A stretch of 64,000 bases of DNA from Butyrivibrio sp. X503. Its GTDB lineage: Bacteria; Bacillota; Clostridia; Lachnospirales; Lachnospiraceae. The stretch is taken from the NCBI RefSeq assembly GCF_003625475.1, contig NZ_RAIQ01000005.1, positions 186,001 through 250,000 on the forward strand, read 5' to 3'. Shown one piece after another: positions 50,637-59,975 of this stretch. The translations under genes were made by a program, and so were the position numbers. The notes beneath the pieces are model-generated. The model was not told where the DNA came from and searched no databases. It saw only the letters and a program-made list of their open reading frames with translations. Within the stretch, counting starts at the first letter, position 1; each line of letters starts with the position of its first letter.

Positions 50637-51335
50637 ATGAGGATAAAAAATTTAGTAGCAATCTTCACTGTTGCAATTACACTTGTAACTGTTGGTTGCG
50701 GTGATAAATCTCCAATAGAATATGCAGCTCAAGGGAGTAATACGGGAGATTCCGCCACTGAAAACTTGAGTGTAGAAACTGAATCAGATAAGGATTTCAC
50801 ACCCGGTGTGATCAAGGAAAATACATACGAAAACGCCTTTTTTAATGTAAAGATCAGTATTCCTGACGATATGCGTTTCTTTGATAATGATGAGCTTGCG
50901 GAAATAAATGATGTAGCCAGCGCATATGCAAGTAACGAGACGGTTAAAGAGGCTATGGAGATCAGCCGAAGTTCAATAGTGGCTTACGCGGCAAAAGATG
51001 ACGGCACAACTTTTAATGTATCTTTATCATCAGCCGGCAAGATGACTACAGCGGTATTTAATGAAAGGGCTGTAGTTGAGGGAAGCAAGCAAATGACGAT
51101 CAATGAATTTGAAGGTATCGGTTACAGTGATATTGATGCTGAAGTCGAGACTACGAATTTCCTCGGAGAAGAGCATTATGCTCTTGTGTTAAAAGGAAAT
51201 AATCCATCCGGAGATTATCATGTTAAAGCAATTGCACTGTTAAAGGATGGATACATAGCAACATTCACGGTCGGAAGTCCTTCTGAGGAAGGCTTGGAAA
51301 TATTGGATAATGCGGTAAAAATAAGCCAATCATAA
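50637..51335 (+). CDS. Lipoprotein of unknown function
   Basis: The product is about 232 aa. Lipobox VTVGCGDK ends the signal peptide. The mature part (YENAFFNVKISIPDDMRFFD, GDYHVKAIALLKDGYIATFT) resembles PsbP/DUF1795-like stress lipoproteins. It is not part of the paralog array. ATG 50637 follows GAGAGGAG. It precedes the two-component operon by about 150 bases. Confidence 0.78.
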   Translation: MRIKNLVAIFTVAITLVTVGCGDKSPIEYAAQGSNTGDSATENLSVETESDKDFTPGVIKENTYENAFFNVKISIPDDMRFFDNDELAEINDVASAYASNETVKEAMEISRSSIVAYAAKDDGTTFNVSLSSAGKMTTAVFNERAVVEGSKQMTINEFEGIGYSDIDAEVETTNFLGEEHYALVLKGNNPSGDYHVKAIALLKDGYIATFTVGSPSEEGLEILDNAVKISQS

Positions 51336-51386
51336 ATGGGGAAACTGAGATTTTAACACTAATATAAAACATGCGTTGCATAACAT

Positions 51387-51453
51387 TTGAAATTTTGTGT
51401 GATTTTTGGCATAATATAAGCAAGGTAGCTTGGGGAAGGCACCTTGCTTTTTT
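51387..51453 (+). promoter_or_regulatory. Promoter with immediate terminator-like hairpin (leader or small RNA)
   Basis: TTGAAA (51387-51392) and CATAAT (51410-51415) are 17 bases apart. Just downstream AGCAAGGT pairs with ACCTTGCT and is followed by six T (51419-51453). It is either the attenuated promoter of the LytTR operon (start at 51494) or a very short RNA. Confidence 0.7.
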
Positions 51454-51493
51454 CTATACAACTTAATATTCATAAACTATGAGGAGAGAGTAA

Positions 51494-52210
51494 ATGGTTA
51501 AAATTGCAGTATGCGATGATTCAGAGTTTATGCGTGGAGAGGTCAAAAAGCGAATTCTGAATTATTCAGTCAAAAAAGATTTTGATTATTCAATTAGTGA
51601 GTATGACTCAGGCGATAAGCTACTCGAATCCGGTGAAAATTATGATCTGATCTTTATGGATTATGAGTTCGAAAATAAAGGAGAAAACGGCCTTGCAATA
51701 GCAAGGAAAATTCGTGAGCAAGATAAAAATTCCACTATCGTATTTGTGACAAGTTATCCTTCAATTGTATTTGATACTTTTGAGGTCGGGACATTTCGGT
51801 TTCTTACGAAACCGATTGATGATGATAAGTTCTATGATGTTCTGGATGCTTTCTTGCAAGCCATGGAAAAAGACACTGTTCTGAAGATCAGGCTTGACGG
51901 TGAAAATCATTTTTTCAAAGAAAGCATAATTTCTTATGTTGAAGGTATGGGCAAAAACTGTATCTTACATTTCTGCGACGGACGTGAAAACATGGAGTGT
52001 CATGAGACACTCGGTGCTATTGAGGAGCGTCTTTCATCCCAAAAATTCTACAGAGTTTACAAATCATTTTTAATTAATCTGGCGCAAGTGGATTCGTATA
52101 ATCATGACGAAGTCACTATGAGTACGGGGGATAAAGTTCTTATAAGCAGACTCAAATACAAAGAGTTTAATACTATTTATTCTGAATATCTTGTAAATGA
52201 GGGGGTATAA
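51494..52210 (+). CDS. LytTR-type response regulator (AgrA-like)
   Basis: The product is about 238 aa. The receiver domain has the acidic pocket VCDDSEF, phosphoacceptor Asp in LIFMDYEF, and Thr/Lys in FVTSYP and LTKPID. Residues about 132-236 form a LytTR DNA-binding domain (YVEGMGKNCILHF, FYRVYKSFLINLAQVDSYN). It pairs with the histidine kinase encoded six bases downstream. LytTR direct repeats found at three nearby promoters make it the likely activator of the lanthipeptide-type cluster. Confidence 0.92.
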   Translation: MVKIAVCDDSEFMRGEVKKRILNYSVKKDFDYSISEYDSGDKLLESGENYDLIFMDYEFENKGENGLAIARKIREQDKNSTIVFVTSYPSIVFDTFEVGTFRFLTKPIDDDKFYDVLDAFLQAMEKDTVLKIRLDGENHFFKESIISYVEGMGKNCILHFCDGRENMECHETLGAIEERLSSQKFYRVYKSFLINLAQVDSYNHDEVTMSTGDKVLISRLKYKEFNTIYSEYLVNEGV

Positions 52211-52215
52211 GATAA

Positions 52216-53541
52216 ATGGATGGTTTAGGACTGATGCTGGGGATAAATGCGTTTAGCGCATTGATTAATTTTATTGTCTTTTGGATTATACTTGACAAAT
52301 TCTTTGAGTTTCAAAAAACAAAGTGGAGGAACAGTAATTGGATATGGATAATGCTTTATCTGATCATTTCACTGATTTCCGCTCCTGCGAATATCATTTT
52401 GTCTTGGGATCAAAACGATATGGCGATAAGGTTTACAGTGTATATATTGACGCTGGGAAGGCTTATTCCGTTTTTTATGGCAAAATATGGGTTTAATCTA
52501 GAGTTATTAATAATAATCCCATTTTATGAAAATCTTTTTGATGTTATTTCTATTAATCTCAGTTTATTTATCAATGATTCGATTGTTGGATTATATGATG
52601 GTTCCGGCGGAAATGTCTCACGGATTGTTGTGGGGCTGACAACGCTTATTTTATTTAATGTTTTAATATATAAAAAGCATTATAGCTATTTTAAAGCCTG
52701 GTTTACTAAGTTGACTATCAAAGAGTATATTATAGTATTCCTATTAACATTTTCGTGTACTTATATAGAGGTGGTATTAGTTCATAAAGAAAATACTGAA
52801 CTGATACTTAAAGTATTTAGTGTTGCGTCAATTGTACTAATGATGATATTGATACCACATATAAATACGGTTCGAAATCAGAATACATCTATGAATGCTA
52901 TGATCGGTAATCTGAAGGGACCAATGAAACAGATAGCAGCGTCGTACATTGAGATGCATGAAAAAAATACGGAACTTAGAAGATTTAGGCATGATACGAA
53001 AAATTTATTGTTGGCACTTCATTCTCTTATAGCTGAGAGAAAATATGATCAAGCGTCTGAATACATCAGTAAAATGCAGGAGACGATGGAAATAACAAAA
53101 GAAAAAGAATATGATACCGGAAACTTTATCGCAGATGCACTGCTTGAGTATAAAGGAAAACTTGCTACGAAGAAGGGCATAACTATGACTATGGAAGGAT
53201 GCATCCCGGTAAATAAAGTAGAAGATGTAAATCTTGTGATACTTATCTCCAATCTTCTGGATAATGCTATTGAAGCAGCGGTGAGAGCAAAGGGAGAAAA
53301 AAAGATAGAAATACAGTCTATATTAAAGAAAAACATATGGATTTTGTCAGTAAAGAATTCCTGTATAAATGATGTGGTTATTAGAGGAAACAGGATAGAG
53401 ACTACAAAGAATAATAAAGAAGCACATGGATTTGGACTTTCGAATATTGAGAGGGTCACGCAAAAGTACGCCGGAAATCTAAAGATTTCTTGTGAGAATA
53501 AAATGTTTACAGCTATAGCTACTTTGATGTTGACGGTTTAA
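52216..53541 (+). CDS. AgrC-like sensor histidine kinase (GHKL)
   Basis: The product is about 441 aa. Six or so membrane helices occupy the first 215 residues, as in AgrC-type peptide pheromone receptors. The phosphoacceptor region is LRRFRHDTKNLLLALHSL, and the ATPase domain has LVILISNLLDNAIEAAVRAK (N box) and GFGLSNIERV (G box). It should sense an extracellular peptide and phosphorylate the adjacent LytTR regulator. No AgrB-type maturase gene is in the window. Confidence 0.92.
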   Translation: MDGLGLMLGINAFSALINFIVFWIILDKFFEFQKTKWRNSNWIWIMLYLIISLISAPANIILSWDQNDMAIRFTVYILTLGRLIPFFMAKYGFNLELLIIIPFYENLFDVISINLSLFINDSIVGLYDGSGGNVSRIVVGLTTLILFNVLIYKKHYSYFKAWFTKLTIKEYIIVFLLTFSCTYIEVVLVHKENTELILKVFSVASIVLMMILIPHINTVRNQNTSMNAMIGNLKGPMKQIAASYIEMHEKNTELRRFRHDTKNLLLALHSLIAERKYDQASEYISKMQETMEITKEKEYDTGNFIADALLEYKGKLATKKGITMTMEGCIPVNKVEDVNLVILISNLLDNAIEAAVRAKGEKKIEIQSILKKNIWILSVKNSCINDVVIRGNRIETTKNNKEAHGFGLSNIERVTQKYAGNLKISCENKMFTAIATLMLTV

Positions 53542-53545
53542 TAAT

Positions 53546-53612
53546 ACAGTTAATTCCAAATACGACGCAATTCGTTCTCGCAAACGATATTGCGAACAGT
53601 TTTTGGTATTAT
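53546..53612 (+). promoter_or_regulatory. LytTR-type promoter of the 30-codon peptide gene
   Basis: ACAGTTAAT (53546-53554) and GCAATTCGT (53567-53575) are 9-base half sites separated by 12 bases. A -10-like TATTAT lies at 53607-53612, 31 bases after the second half site. The second half site is the weakest of the set. An inverted repeat CGCAAT/ATTGCG (53566-53594) overlaps. Confidence 0.6.
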
Positions 53613-53668
53613 ATGGTTGTAAAAAGTAATGCAGGAACCGATTAACAAAAAAAGGAGGGTGAGATAAA

Positions 53669-53761
53669 ATGATCATTATAATTATTTCAGCTTTGATGAC
53701 TTCTTTGAGCTGTGTATGTCCTGGCAGTATGTCTATTATTATGCCACCATTTGGTATGTGA
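53669..53761 (+). CDS. 30-aa peptide, candidate signal or bacteriocin-like peptide
   Basis: A 30-codon frame sits 9 bases after a strong AAAGGAGGG and encodes MIIIIISALMTSLSCVCPGS then MSIIMPPFGM. The hydrophobic N terminus and a Cys/Pro-containing C-terminal part fit a small secreted signal peptide. The gene lies directly behind the AgrC-like kinase, under a LytTR-type promoter, and is followed by its own terminator. It could be the inducing peptide for this system, or another effector. No homologue is recognised. Confidence 0.65.
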   Translation: MIIIIISALMTSLSCVCPGSMSIIMPPFGM

Positions 53762-53785
53762 TTGAACTGTTATGGACCGAGGAAG

Positions 53786-53837
53786 GCGGGATACCGATGG
53801 CACCAAAAAATGGCAGGCATCGGTATCCTGCTTTTTG
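53786..53837 (+). terminator. Terminator of the 30-aa peptide gene
   Basis: GCGGGATACCGATG (53786-53799) pairs with CATCGGTATCCTGC (53818-53831; one G-U-type mismatch) and is followed by TTTTT. Confidence 0.9.
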
Positions 53838-53886
53838 TTATTCTATAAGAAAATAAGACCATAATAAGTGACCGACATACCGTCAG

Positions 53887-53925
53887 GGAACCAACTGCAA
53901 AAAAATGCAGTTGGTTCCTTTTTTG
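53887..53925 (+). terminator. Terminator overlapping the lanM control region
   Basis: GGAACCAACTGCA (53887-53899) pairs with TGCAGTTGGTTCC (53906-53918), then six T. The 3' arm contains the first LytTR half site of the lanM promoter. Confidence 0.85.
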
Positions 53926-53975
53926 TTTTCGTTAACTCCGATACGGGTTATTGGCAGCTGCAGATTGATAACATA
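53907..53975 (+). promoter_or_regulatory. LytTR-type promoter of lanM
   Basis: Half sites GCAGTTGGT (53907-53915) and TTCGTTAAC (53928-53936) have a 12-base spacer. GATAACATA at 53967-53975 is the -10-like element, 30 bases on. The arrangement and the CAGTTGGTTCC and GATAACATA sequences are shared with the precursor promoter at 62031-62098. The whole gap 53762-54069 holds only these control elements. Confidence 0.78.
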
Positions 53976-54069
53976 TGTACATCAGGTGATGCAAGTGTTG
54001 ATCGCCTTTAAAAATAAATGCAGGAAACTATTATCAATAACTGATTGAGGAAGGGTTGGTTAGATAATT

Positions 54070-57066
54070 ATGAATGAAATGATCGGAAGAGCAAGAACAA
54101 TTGAAGAAAAGCGCCGTAGCTATAACGGACATAATGATGTCGATTACAGCTATTTAAAAGAGTGGCGTGATGTAAGGACATTGTTAAAAGACAAACCGTT
54201 CAATGAAATGCTCAAAGAGAACAATATGACAGAAGAAGAATTCGCTTATGCACTTCAACCTGAAGTCGATATCAAGAAGCAGGAAGGCGATGAGTGGTTC
54301 GACACGTTCACTGAGATCATGGACGGCTTTAAAGATGAAATGATTGATACGGCAGCAGGAATCGGACTTACGGGTATTCCGTTTACTCTTTATCTGAGAA
54401 AGAAATTAAATGAGGCTGTTAAAAACCTTAAGCATGTAAAGGTGAGTGAAAAAACGATACAAGCGTTTATTCAGAGCCATGTGACAGAGATGTTTATGGT
54501 GTTTGGAAAGCTAACAGCTTTAAGACTTGCAATATATAAGGAACATCATAAGTTCAGAGCAAGAAATGAAAAGAAGCAGTTCACGGAGTTTTTGAAGAAT
54601 TCTTTCGGAAAGAAAGAAGATTTTATCTCGTTTTATGAGAGTTATCCGGTAGCAGCAAGGGTTGCTACCGTAAGAACTCTTTTTATGATAAAAAACTACA
54701 CGAATATTCTTGAACACCTTGATAAAGATCATAAGGAAGTTGAGAAATTCATTGGTAGTAAGAAGCTTACATTAACGGATATTAAGTTATCTACAGGGGA
54801 TTCCCATGCGCAGGGGAACTCCGTTTCCATACTTAAGTTTGATGATAAGAAGCTTGTATATAAACCCAAGGATCTTAGGATAAATCAGGCGTTTGAATCG
54901 TTTGTGGATTGGTATACCAAGGCATCCGGAATGCTTGAAGTTAAGATCCCTAAGGGAATCTATAAGGAAACGTATGCGTATAACGAATTTATAGAAAAGA
55001 AATACTGCAGATCAGAGGAGGAAGTTGAAAGATTCTATACCAGATACGGATATCTGGTGGCTCTCTGCTATCTGTTTAATATAAATGATCTTCACCTTGA
55101 AAACTTAATAGCGAACGGAGAATATCCGGTCATCATTGATATGGAGACTCTTTTCCAGGTTCCCACAAAAGTGATGGAAGATTCGGCAACTTTTGATATG
55201 ACCAAGAGATTGGAAGTTGAGTCGGTGGCTGCTTCAATGCTGCTTCCGAGACAGGTACACGTTGGTACGGATAAGGATGTCAATATGAGTGCTCTCAACG
55301 GAAAAGGCGGAGAAGCTTCGAATAAGATCCTTGCACCGAAAAATATGGACACCTCAAATTTTCATTATGAAAACGTAAAGGGATATTTTACCGGAGGAGA
55401 TAATATTCCACAGTATGATGAGGAGAAAGACGTTGATGTTTCAAAGTATAGTCTTGTGATCATTGAAGCATTTGATCAGTTTATGCAGTTTATTCTTGAA
55501 AATAAGAACGCTGCGCTTAAAGAACTTGAGGCGTTTAAAGGTAAAAAAGTAAGAGCACTTTTTAAATCAACGGAAAGATATGCATCAATGATCCGCTATG
55601 CAGATCATCCCAACTATAACGAGGATATGAAGTATAGGGAAAGACTCATGATGAATATCTGGGCATATCCGTACGTAGATAAGAGGATCATAAAAAGTGA
55701 AGTGAATGACTTGCTGTTTAATGATATACCGATCTTTTTTGCAAAAACAGATTCAAAAGATGTCATAGACAGTCATGGAAAAATATATTTTCATTTTTTG
55801 GATAAATCAGGTTATGAGCTTGCGCGTAGAAAACTCATGCATCTTAGCGACAAGGAGATAAGACTTCAGAAGACAATCATGATGCTTTCTCTTGGAATTG
55901 TCGATCCGTATCTCAACAGAGAAATCGGACGGACGGGGATCATACAGGAAGCAAAGAAAATCGATTATCTCGCTCAAGCCAAAAGACTTGCTGATGAGCT
56001 TATAAATAAAGCTTATGTAAAAAATAATGAATGCTCGTTTGCATCTCTTGACAGAAATGATAACGATCATTGGGAATTGCATCCGTGTAACGTAAATCTA
56101 TATGGAGGATTTGGCGGAATTGCAGTATTGTTCCTGGAATTGTATCGAGCAACAAAAGATAAGAAGTATATTGATTTTTACCATATGGTAATGGGATCGG
56201 CAATAAAAATAGCCGGTAATTCGGATATTTCAAGTGCGTTTTCCGGGAGGCTTTCATTGATCTATCCGATGCTTTTGGAAAAGAAATATTTAAGGCGGGT
56301 CAGAGATAGAGAGTTTCTGAAAAAAGTGGTCAAGATCTTTAATAAATTAACCAAAGAAGAGCTGGAAGAGTATGAGCATCACGATTATGTAAGAGGTATT
56401 TCGGGAATAGTCAGGATATTAAATTTGATCAGGAGCTATTTTCCCGGTCTCAAACTGACAGAAGACACACTTGATAAATATATAAATCTGCTTACAGATG
56501 AGGTTAATAAGGAATATGTGAGCGGAAACTCAAAAGCAGGAATTGCGCATGGTATAAGCGGAATGATGTATGGCCTGGTATCCGGCGGAAAGTACGATCC
56601 AAAGGAAGTAAAAAAGCTTCTGGATCATGAGTTTAATCAGGAAGTTAGTCCCGAGAATGCTTTTAAATGGAACGAAGGTTATCCCGGTATGATCCAGGCA
56701 AGAATTGCAATGAATCGTATCGATAGTCGCGTTGTTAATAAGAGGCAGTTAAACACTCTGATCAAACGATTTGAAACGCTACTTAATGAATCGCTCGGAT
56801 CCGATGCGCTCTGTCAAGGAACCGGAGGAATAGTAACTACTCTGAAAATGCTATATGAGTATACGCATGATGAAAAATGGATGGACTATCTCAAGAAGTG
56901 GATGTCCGACATGTATATGAATTCACTTTATAGCGGATACAGAGTCGCTAAAGTGAGTGATATTGAAAGTATCGGCATGTTTGAAGGAATATCCGGAGTT
57001 GCCTGGTCATATCTGTACGCGGCGCTTGATATAGACAATGTATTGCTGCTGGAGATGGGTGAGTAA
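54070..57066 (+). CDS. lanM: Class II lanthipeptide synthetase LanM with degenerate cyclase zinc site
   Basis: The product is about 998 aa, the normal LanM length. The N-terminal DUF4135 dehydratase has GDSHAQGNSVSILKF, LVYKPKDLRI (near residue 263), LHLENLIANGEYPVIIDMET (near 340-358) and keeps the kinase-like catalytic Lys, His, Asn and Asp. The C-terminal LanC-like domain (about 680-998) has GIAHGISGM, WNEGYPGM, ALCQGTGGI and GMFEGISGV. The usual zinc ligands are Cys in WCxGxPG and Cys-His in CHGxxG. Here Asn868 replaces the first Cys and Gln916 replaces the His, so only Cys915 remains. Dehydration of Ser/Thr is expected; zinc-dependent thioether cyclisation probably is not. Confidence 0.92.
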   Translation: MNEMIGRARTIEEKRRSYNGHNDVDYSYLKEWRDVRTLLKDKPFNEMLKENNMTEEEFAYALQPEVDIKKQEGDEWFDTFTEIMDGFKDEMIDTAAGIGLTGIPFTLYLRKKLNEAVKNLKHVKVSEKTIQAFIQSHVTEMFMVFGKLTALRLAIYKEHHKFRARNEKKQFTEFLKNSFGKKEDFISFYESYPVAARVATVRTLFMIKNYTNILEHLDKDHKEVEKFIGSKKLTLTDIKLSTGDSHAQGNSVSILKFDDKKLVYKPKDLRINQAFESFVDWYTKASGMLEVKIPKGIYKETYAYNEFIEKKYCRSEEEVERFYTRYGYLVALCYLFNINDLHLENLIANGEYPVIIDMETLFQVPTKVMEDSATFDMTKRLEVESVAASMLLPRQVHVGTDKDVNMSALNGKGGEASNKILAPKNMDTSNFHYENVKGYFTGGDNIPQYDEEKDVDVSKYSLVIIEAFDQFMQFILENKNAALKELEAFKGKKVRALFKSTERYASMIRYADHPNYNEDMKYRERLMMNIWAYPYVDKRIIKSEVNDLLFNDIPIFFAKTDSKDVIDSHGKIYFHFLDKSGYELARRKLMHLSDKEIRLQKTIMMLSLGIVDPYLNREIGRTGIIQEAKKIDYLAQAKRLADELINKAYVKNNECSFASLDRNDNDHWELHPCNVNLYGGFGGIAVLFLELYRATKDKKYIDFYHMVMGSAIKIAGNSDISSAFSGRLSLIYPMLLEKKYLRRVRDREFLKKVVKIFNKLTKEELEEYEHHDYVRGISGIVRILNLIRSYFPGLKLTEDTLDKYINLLTDEVNKEYVSGNSKAGIAHGISGMMYGLVSGGKYDPKEVKKLLDHEFNQEVSPENAFKWNEGYPGMIQARIAMNRIDSRVVNKRQLNTLIKRFETLLNESLGSDALCQGTGGIVTTLKMLYEYTHDEKWMDYLKKWMSDMYMNSLYSGYRVAKVSDIESIGMFEGISGVAWSYLYAALDIDNVLLLEMGE

Positions 57067-57087
57067 ACGGAAACGAGGTAGCTATAT

Positions 57088-57831
57088 ATGAAAAAGATTT
57101 TTGTACTTAACGGAAGTAGGCAAAAGAAAGGAAATACAGCAACCTTTATCAAAAGAATAACGGAAAGACTTGATAAAGATGTATTTGAAGTTGAATATGC
57201 ACATCCTCAGGATTATAAGATAGCTCCGTGTTTGGGCTGCTCTAAGTGTTTCTTGAATACGAAATGTGTAAGTGATGATGATCTTGAGAAATTACAAAAG
57301 AAGATATTGGAATCGGATGTTTTTATTATTGCATCACCTGTTTATATGCATTACATGACGGCTGATCTTAAGTTGATAATCGATAAGCTGTCGTGGTGGG
57401 CGCATACGCTTCGCCTCCAGGGTAAGCCTGTTGTGATATTAAGTACATGCTGCAGCAACGGACACGGTACGGTGATAAGTCCACTTAGTAAATTCATCAC
57501 CCATATGGGCGGAAATGTTATCGCATGCTCTAATGCAGCACTTGACCCAGATCAGCTTAAGAATGAAGAGTGGATGGAAAAAGTGTCTTCGGAGATTGCA
57601 AGCCGAATAAGGAAGTACGCATTTATTCCGCATGATTCAAACGAAGATATTGAAATGGCATTCAAATATACAAGACTGGGATTTCTTAAATACAGGGAAC
57701 AATTGATGAAAGATGATTCGATACCTACATATGAAGAATATGAATATTGGAACAATACCGGGATGATAAATTTTGACACATTTGAAGATTATTTAAAAGA
57801 AAAATATAAATGCGAGGAGGTAGTGGTTTGA
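57088..57831 (+). CDS. Flavoprotein, NAD(P)H-dependent FMN reductase type with Cys motif
   Basis: The product is about 247 aa. FVLNGSRQKKGNTATFIKRI is the FMN-binding loop of the WrbA/Isf flavodoxin fold, ASPVYMHYMTADLKLIIDKL is the second flavin loop, and CLGCSKCFLNTKC gives four cysteines as in iron-sulfur flavoproteins or a redox-active cluster. The C-terminal 70 residues are an extension. It lies between lanM and lanT and overlaps lanT, so it is part of the biosynthetic operon. A role in reducing dehydroalanine/dehydrobutyrine is possible but not shown. Confidence 0.85.
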   Translation: MKKIFVLNGSRQKKGNTATFIKRITERLDKDVFEVEYAHPQDYKIAPCLGCSKCFLNTKCVSDDDLEKLQKKILESDVFIIASPVYMHYMTADLKLIIDKLSWWAHTLRLQGKPVVILSTCCSNGHGTVISPLSKFITHMGGNVIACSNAALDPDQLKNEEWMEKVSSEIASRIRKYAFIPHDSNEDIEMAFKYTRLGFLKYREQLMKDDSIPTYEEYEYWNNTGMINFDTFEDYLKEKYKCEEVVV

Positions 57832-59948
57832 GAGTAAGATTTCAACAACAATGTGAACACTCTGAATGCGGACTTGCATGTGCCTCGATGATGATTGATT
57901 ACTTTGTAGACAAAACAAAACTATCGGGGATGCGAGAACGATATGGTGTTCCAAACGGTGGATATAACCTTTTACAGATTCAACAAGTATTAAAAGAAAA
58001 CGGAGTGTTATCAAGAGCGATCAAGATCGGTATTGAATCACTTAAGGCTGTGCCAAAGCCTTTCATAGCCTTTTGGGACAGAAAGCACTTTGTAGTGGTT
58101 GAGAAGGTGAATAATAAGTCTATCTCACTGGTAGACCCTGCATCGGGAAAGAAGACAATAAGTACGGATGAATTCGGTGAACATTTTTCTAATATAGTTC
58201 TTTATTCCGAAGTTGAGAGTCAGAGGCATTTTCAGATGCCTAAGCTCCATCCGGCGCTTGTGGAAAATGCCAAAAAGAACAGAAAGTTATTGATGACGAC
58301 ATTGATCTTTTCATTGGTGATGCAGTGTATGAGTTTGGTTGTTCCTATGGCGATGAAAAATCTTGTTGATGGAATAGAAGAAACCAGGTTCCCGACGTTG
58401 GGAGTGTTGTTTATTGCCTGCTTTGGATTGATTGCAAATTATTATGTTTTTAATCTGATACGAACGCGAGTTATAACAAAGCTTCAAACGGCATTTGATA
58501 AGGGCTTTTTGGGAGATACTATAAAACAGCTTTTGGATCTTCCGTATTCCTACTTCGTTAACAGAAGTAAGGGAGAACTTGTATATAGGATTAATTCAAA
58601 CACATATATCAGGCAGGTCATCATAGATCAGATGATAGCGCTTGTAATAGATATTATTTTCTTCTTCCTATATTTGGGAACAATGCTGTGTATCAGTCCG
58701 GTCCTTGCGGTATTTACGCTCTTTATTGCAGCCTTGCTTTGTTTTGTATCGTATATGAATACTAAATTAAACAGGAAGATCGCACAGAATGAGATGGTAG
58801 TTACGACCAAGTCACAGGACATGATAAATGAGATGGTAAATAATATCTTTACGGTTAAGTCTACCAATGCTCAAAAGAATCTGTTTGAAAAGTGGAAAGA
58901 AAACTTTGATAAGCAGATTGGTCTAGAGATATCTCGTTCAAAGTATCAATCTTTTTTGGCTAACGCGACGCAAACTATTCAGATTTTCTATCCATTATGT
59001 ATTTTTATTGGTGGTCAGGCGTTGGCAATGGATGGAGTAATTACAACCGGAGATATAGTTGCTTTTAATGCTATAGGAGCGGCTTTCCTTGGTCCTATTA
59101 TTTCAATCATGGCTTCATATGGCCAGATAGTTATGGTCAAAATATACATGGAAAGATTGCTAGACATAATGGATACTCCAAATGAGACGGAAACAGAGGG
59201 AAAAGAGCTTCCCTCCGAACAGTGCAGAGAAGTAAGTGTGGATGATGTTTCATACAGATATAGTCTATTCTCTGATTACTCTATATCCGATATTTCTCTG
59301 AAGATCAAACCTTATGAAAAAGTCGCGATAGTCGGAAGCAGTGGATCCGGTAAATCGACACTGATGAAAGTCATGGCAAGTCTTTATCCTACATCCAAGG
59401 GACGTGTTCTTTATGAGAATAAAGATGTCAGAGATTTGAATATACACAAATTAAGAGAAAAGGTTGGAATCGTTCTTCAGGAGAGTATGTTGTTTAGCGG
59501 AAGCATCAGGGAGAATATCACAATGGGAAGAGACTTCACTGATGAGGAGATAAATAAGGTAATAGAGGCAACCAATCTGACCGGCCTGGTAAGCAGCTTC
59601 CCGCTTGGACTTGAAACAAGGATTTCTGAGAGCGGACAGAATCTGTCAGGTGGACAGAGGCAGAAGATCGCTATTGCCAGAACGATCATTTCAAATCCTC
59701 AGATAGTATTTCTTGATGAACCTACCAGCGCGCTTGACAATACTTCGGAAAAGATTGTCATGGAACATCTTTTCCATATGAAGTCCACGCTTGTGGTGGT
59801 GGCACACAGACTTTCTACAATCAGAGATTTTGACAGAATTATCGTTATGGATAAGGGAAGAATTGTGGAAGAAGGAAATCACGAAGAACTTCTGGCGAAG
59901 AACGGACATTATGCGAAACTTTACAGAAAGCAACCTAAGACTGCGTAA
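57828..59948 (+). CDS. lanT: LanT: C39 peptidase-ABC exporter
   Basis: The product is about 706 aa. The N-terminal C39 peptidase has QQQCEHSECGLACASMM with the catalytic Cys in ECG (Cys14), His in FWDRKHFVVVEK and Asp in SLVDPASGKK. Six membrane helices follow, then an ABC ATPase: AIVGSSGSGKSTLMK, NLSGGQRQKIAIARTI and IVFLDEPTSALD. It cleaves leaders after a GG/GA-type site while exporting. TTG at 57828 is chosen because GAGGAGG lies 7 bases upstream; the ATG at 57810 would overlap this site. Confidence 0.93.
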   Translation: MRVRFQQQCEHSECGLACASMMIDYFVDKTKLSGMRERYGVPNGGYNLLQIQQVLKENGVLSRAIKIGIESLKAVPKPFIAFWDRKHFVVVEKVNNKSISLVDPASGKKTISTDEFGEHFSNIVLYSEVESQRHFQMPKLHPALVENAKKNRKLLMTTLIFSLVMQCMSLVVPMAMKNLVDGIEETRFPTLGVLFIACFGLIANYYVFNLIRTRVITKLQTAFDKGFLGDTIKQLLDLPYSYFVNRSKGELVYRINSNTYIRQVIIDQMIALVIDIIFFFLYLGTMLCISPVLAVFTLFIAALLCFVSYMNTKLNRKIAQNEMVVTTKSQDMINEMVNNIFTVKSTNAQKNLFEKWKENFDKQIGLEISRSKYQSFLANATQTIQIFYPLCIFIGGQALAMDGVITTGDIVAFNAIGAAFLGPIISIMASYGQIVMVKIYMERLLDIMDTPNETETEGKELPSEQCREVSVDDVSYRYSLFSDYSISDISLKIKPYEKVAIVGSSGSGKSTLMKVMASLYPTSKGRVLYENKDVRDLNIHKLREKVGIVLQESMLFSGSIRENITMGRDFTDEEINKVIEATNLTGLVSSFPLGLETRISESGQNLSGGQRQKIAIARTIISNPQIVFLDEPTSALDNTSEKIVMEHLFHMKSTLVVVAHRLSTIRDFDRIIVMDKGRIVEEGNHEELLAKNGHYAKLYRKQPKTA

Positions 59949-59975
59949 TACGCACAGTTGGAAAGAGGATTAAAC

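Noticed and set aside
57810..57827. ATG start for LanT at 57810
   Set aside because: The SD GAGGAGG lies inside this stretch and is well placed for TTG 57828; the extra six residues do not fit C39 N termini.
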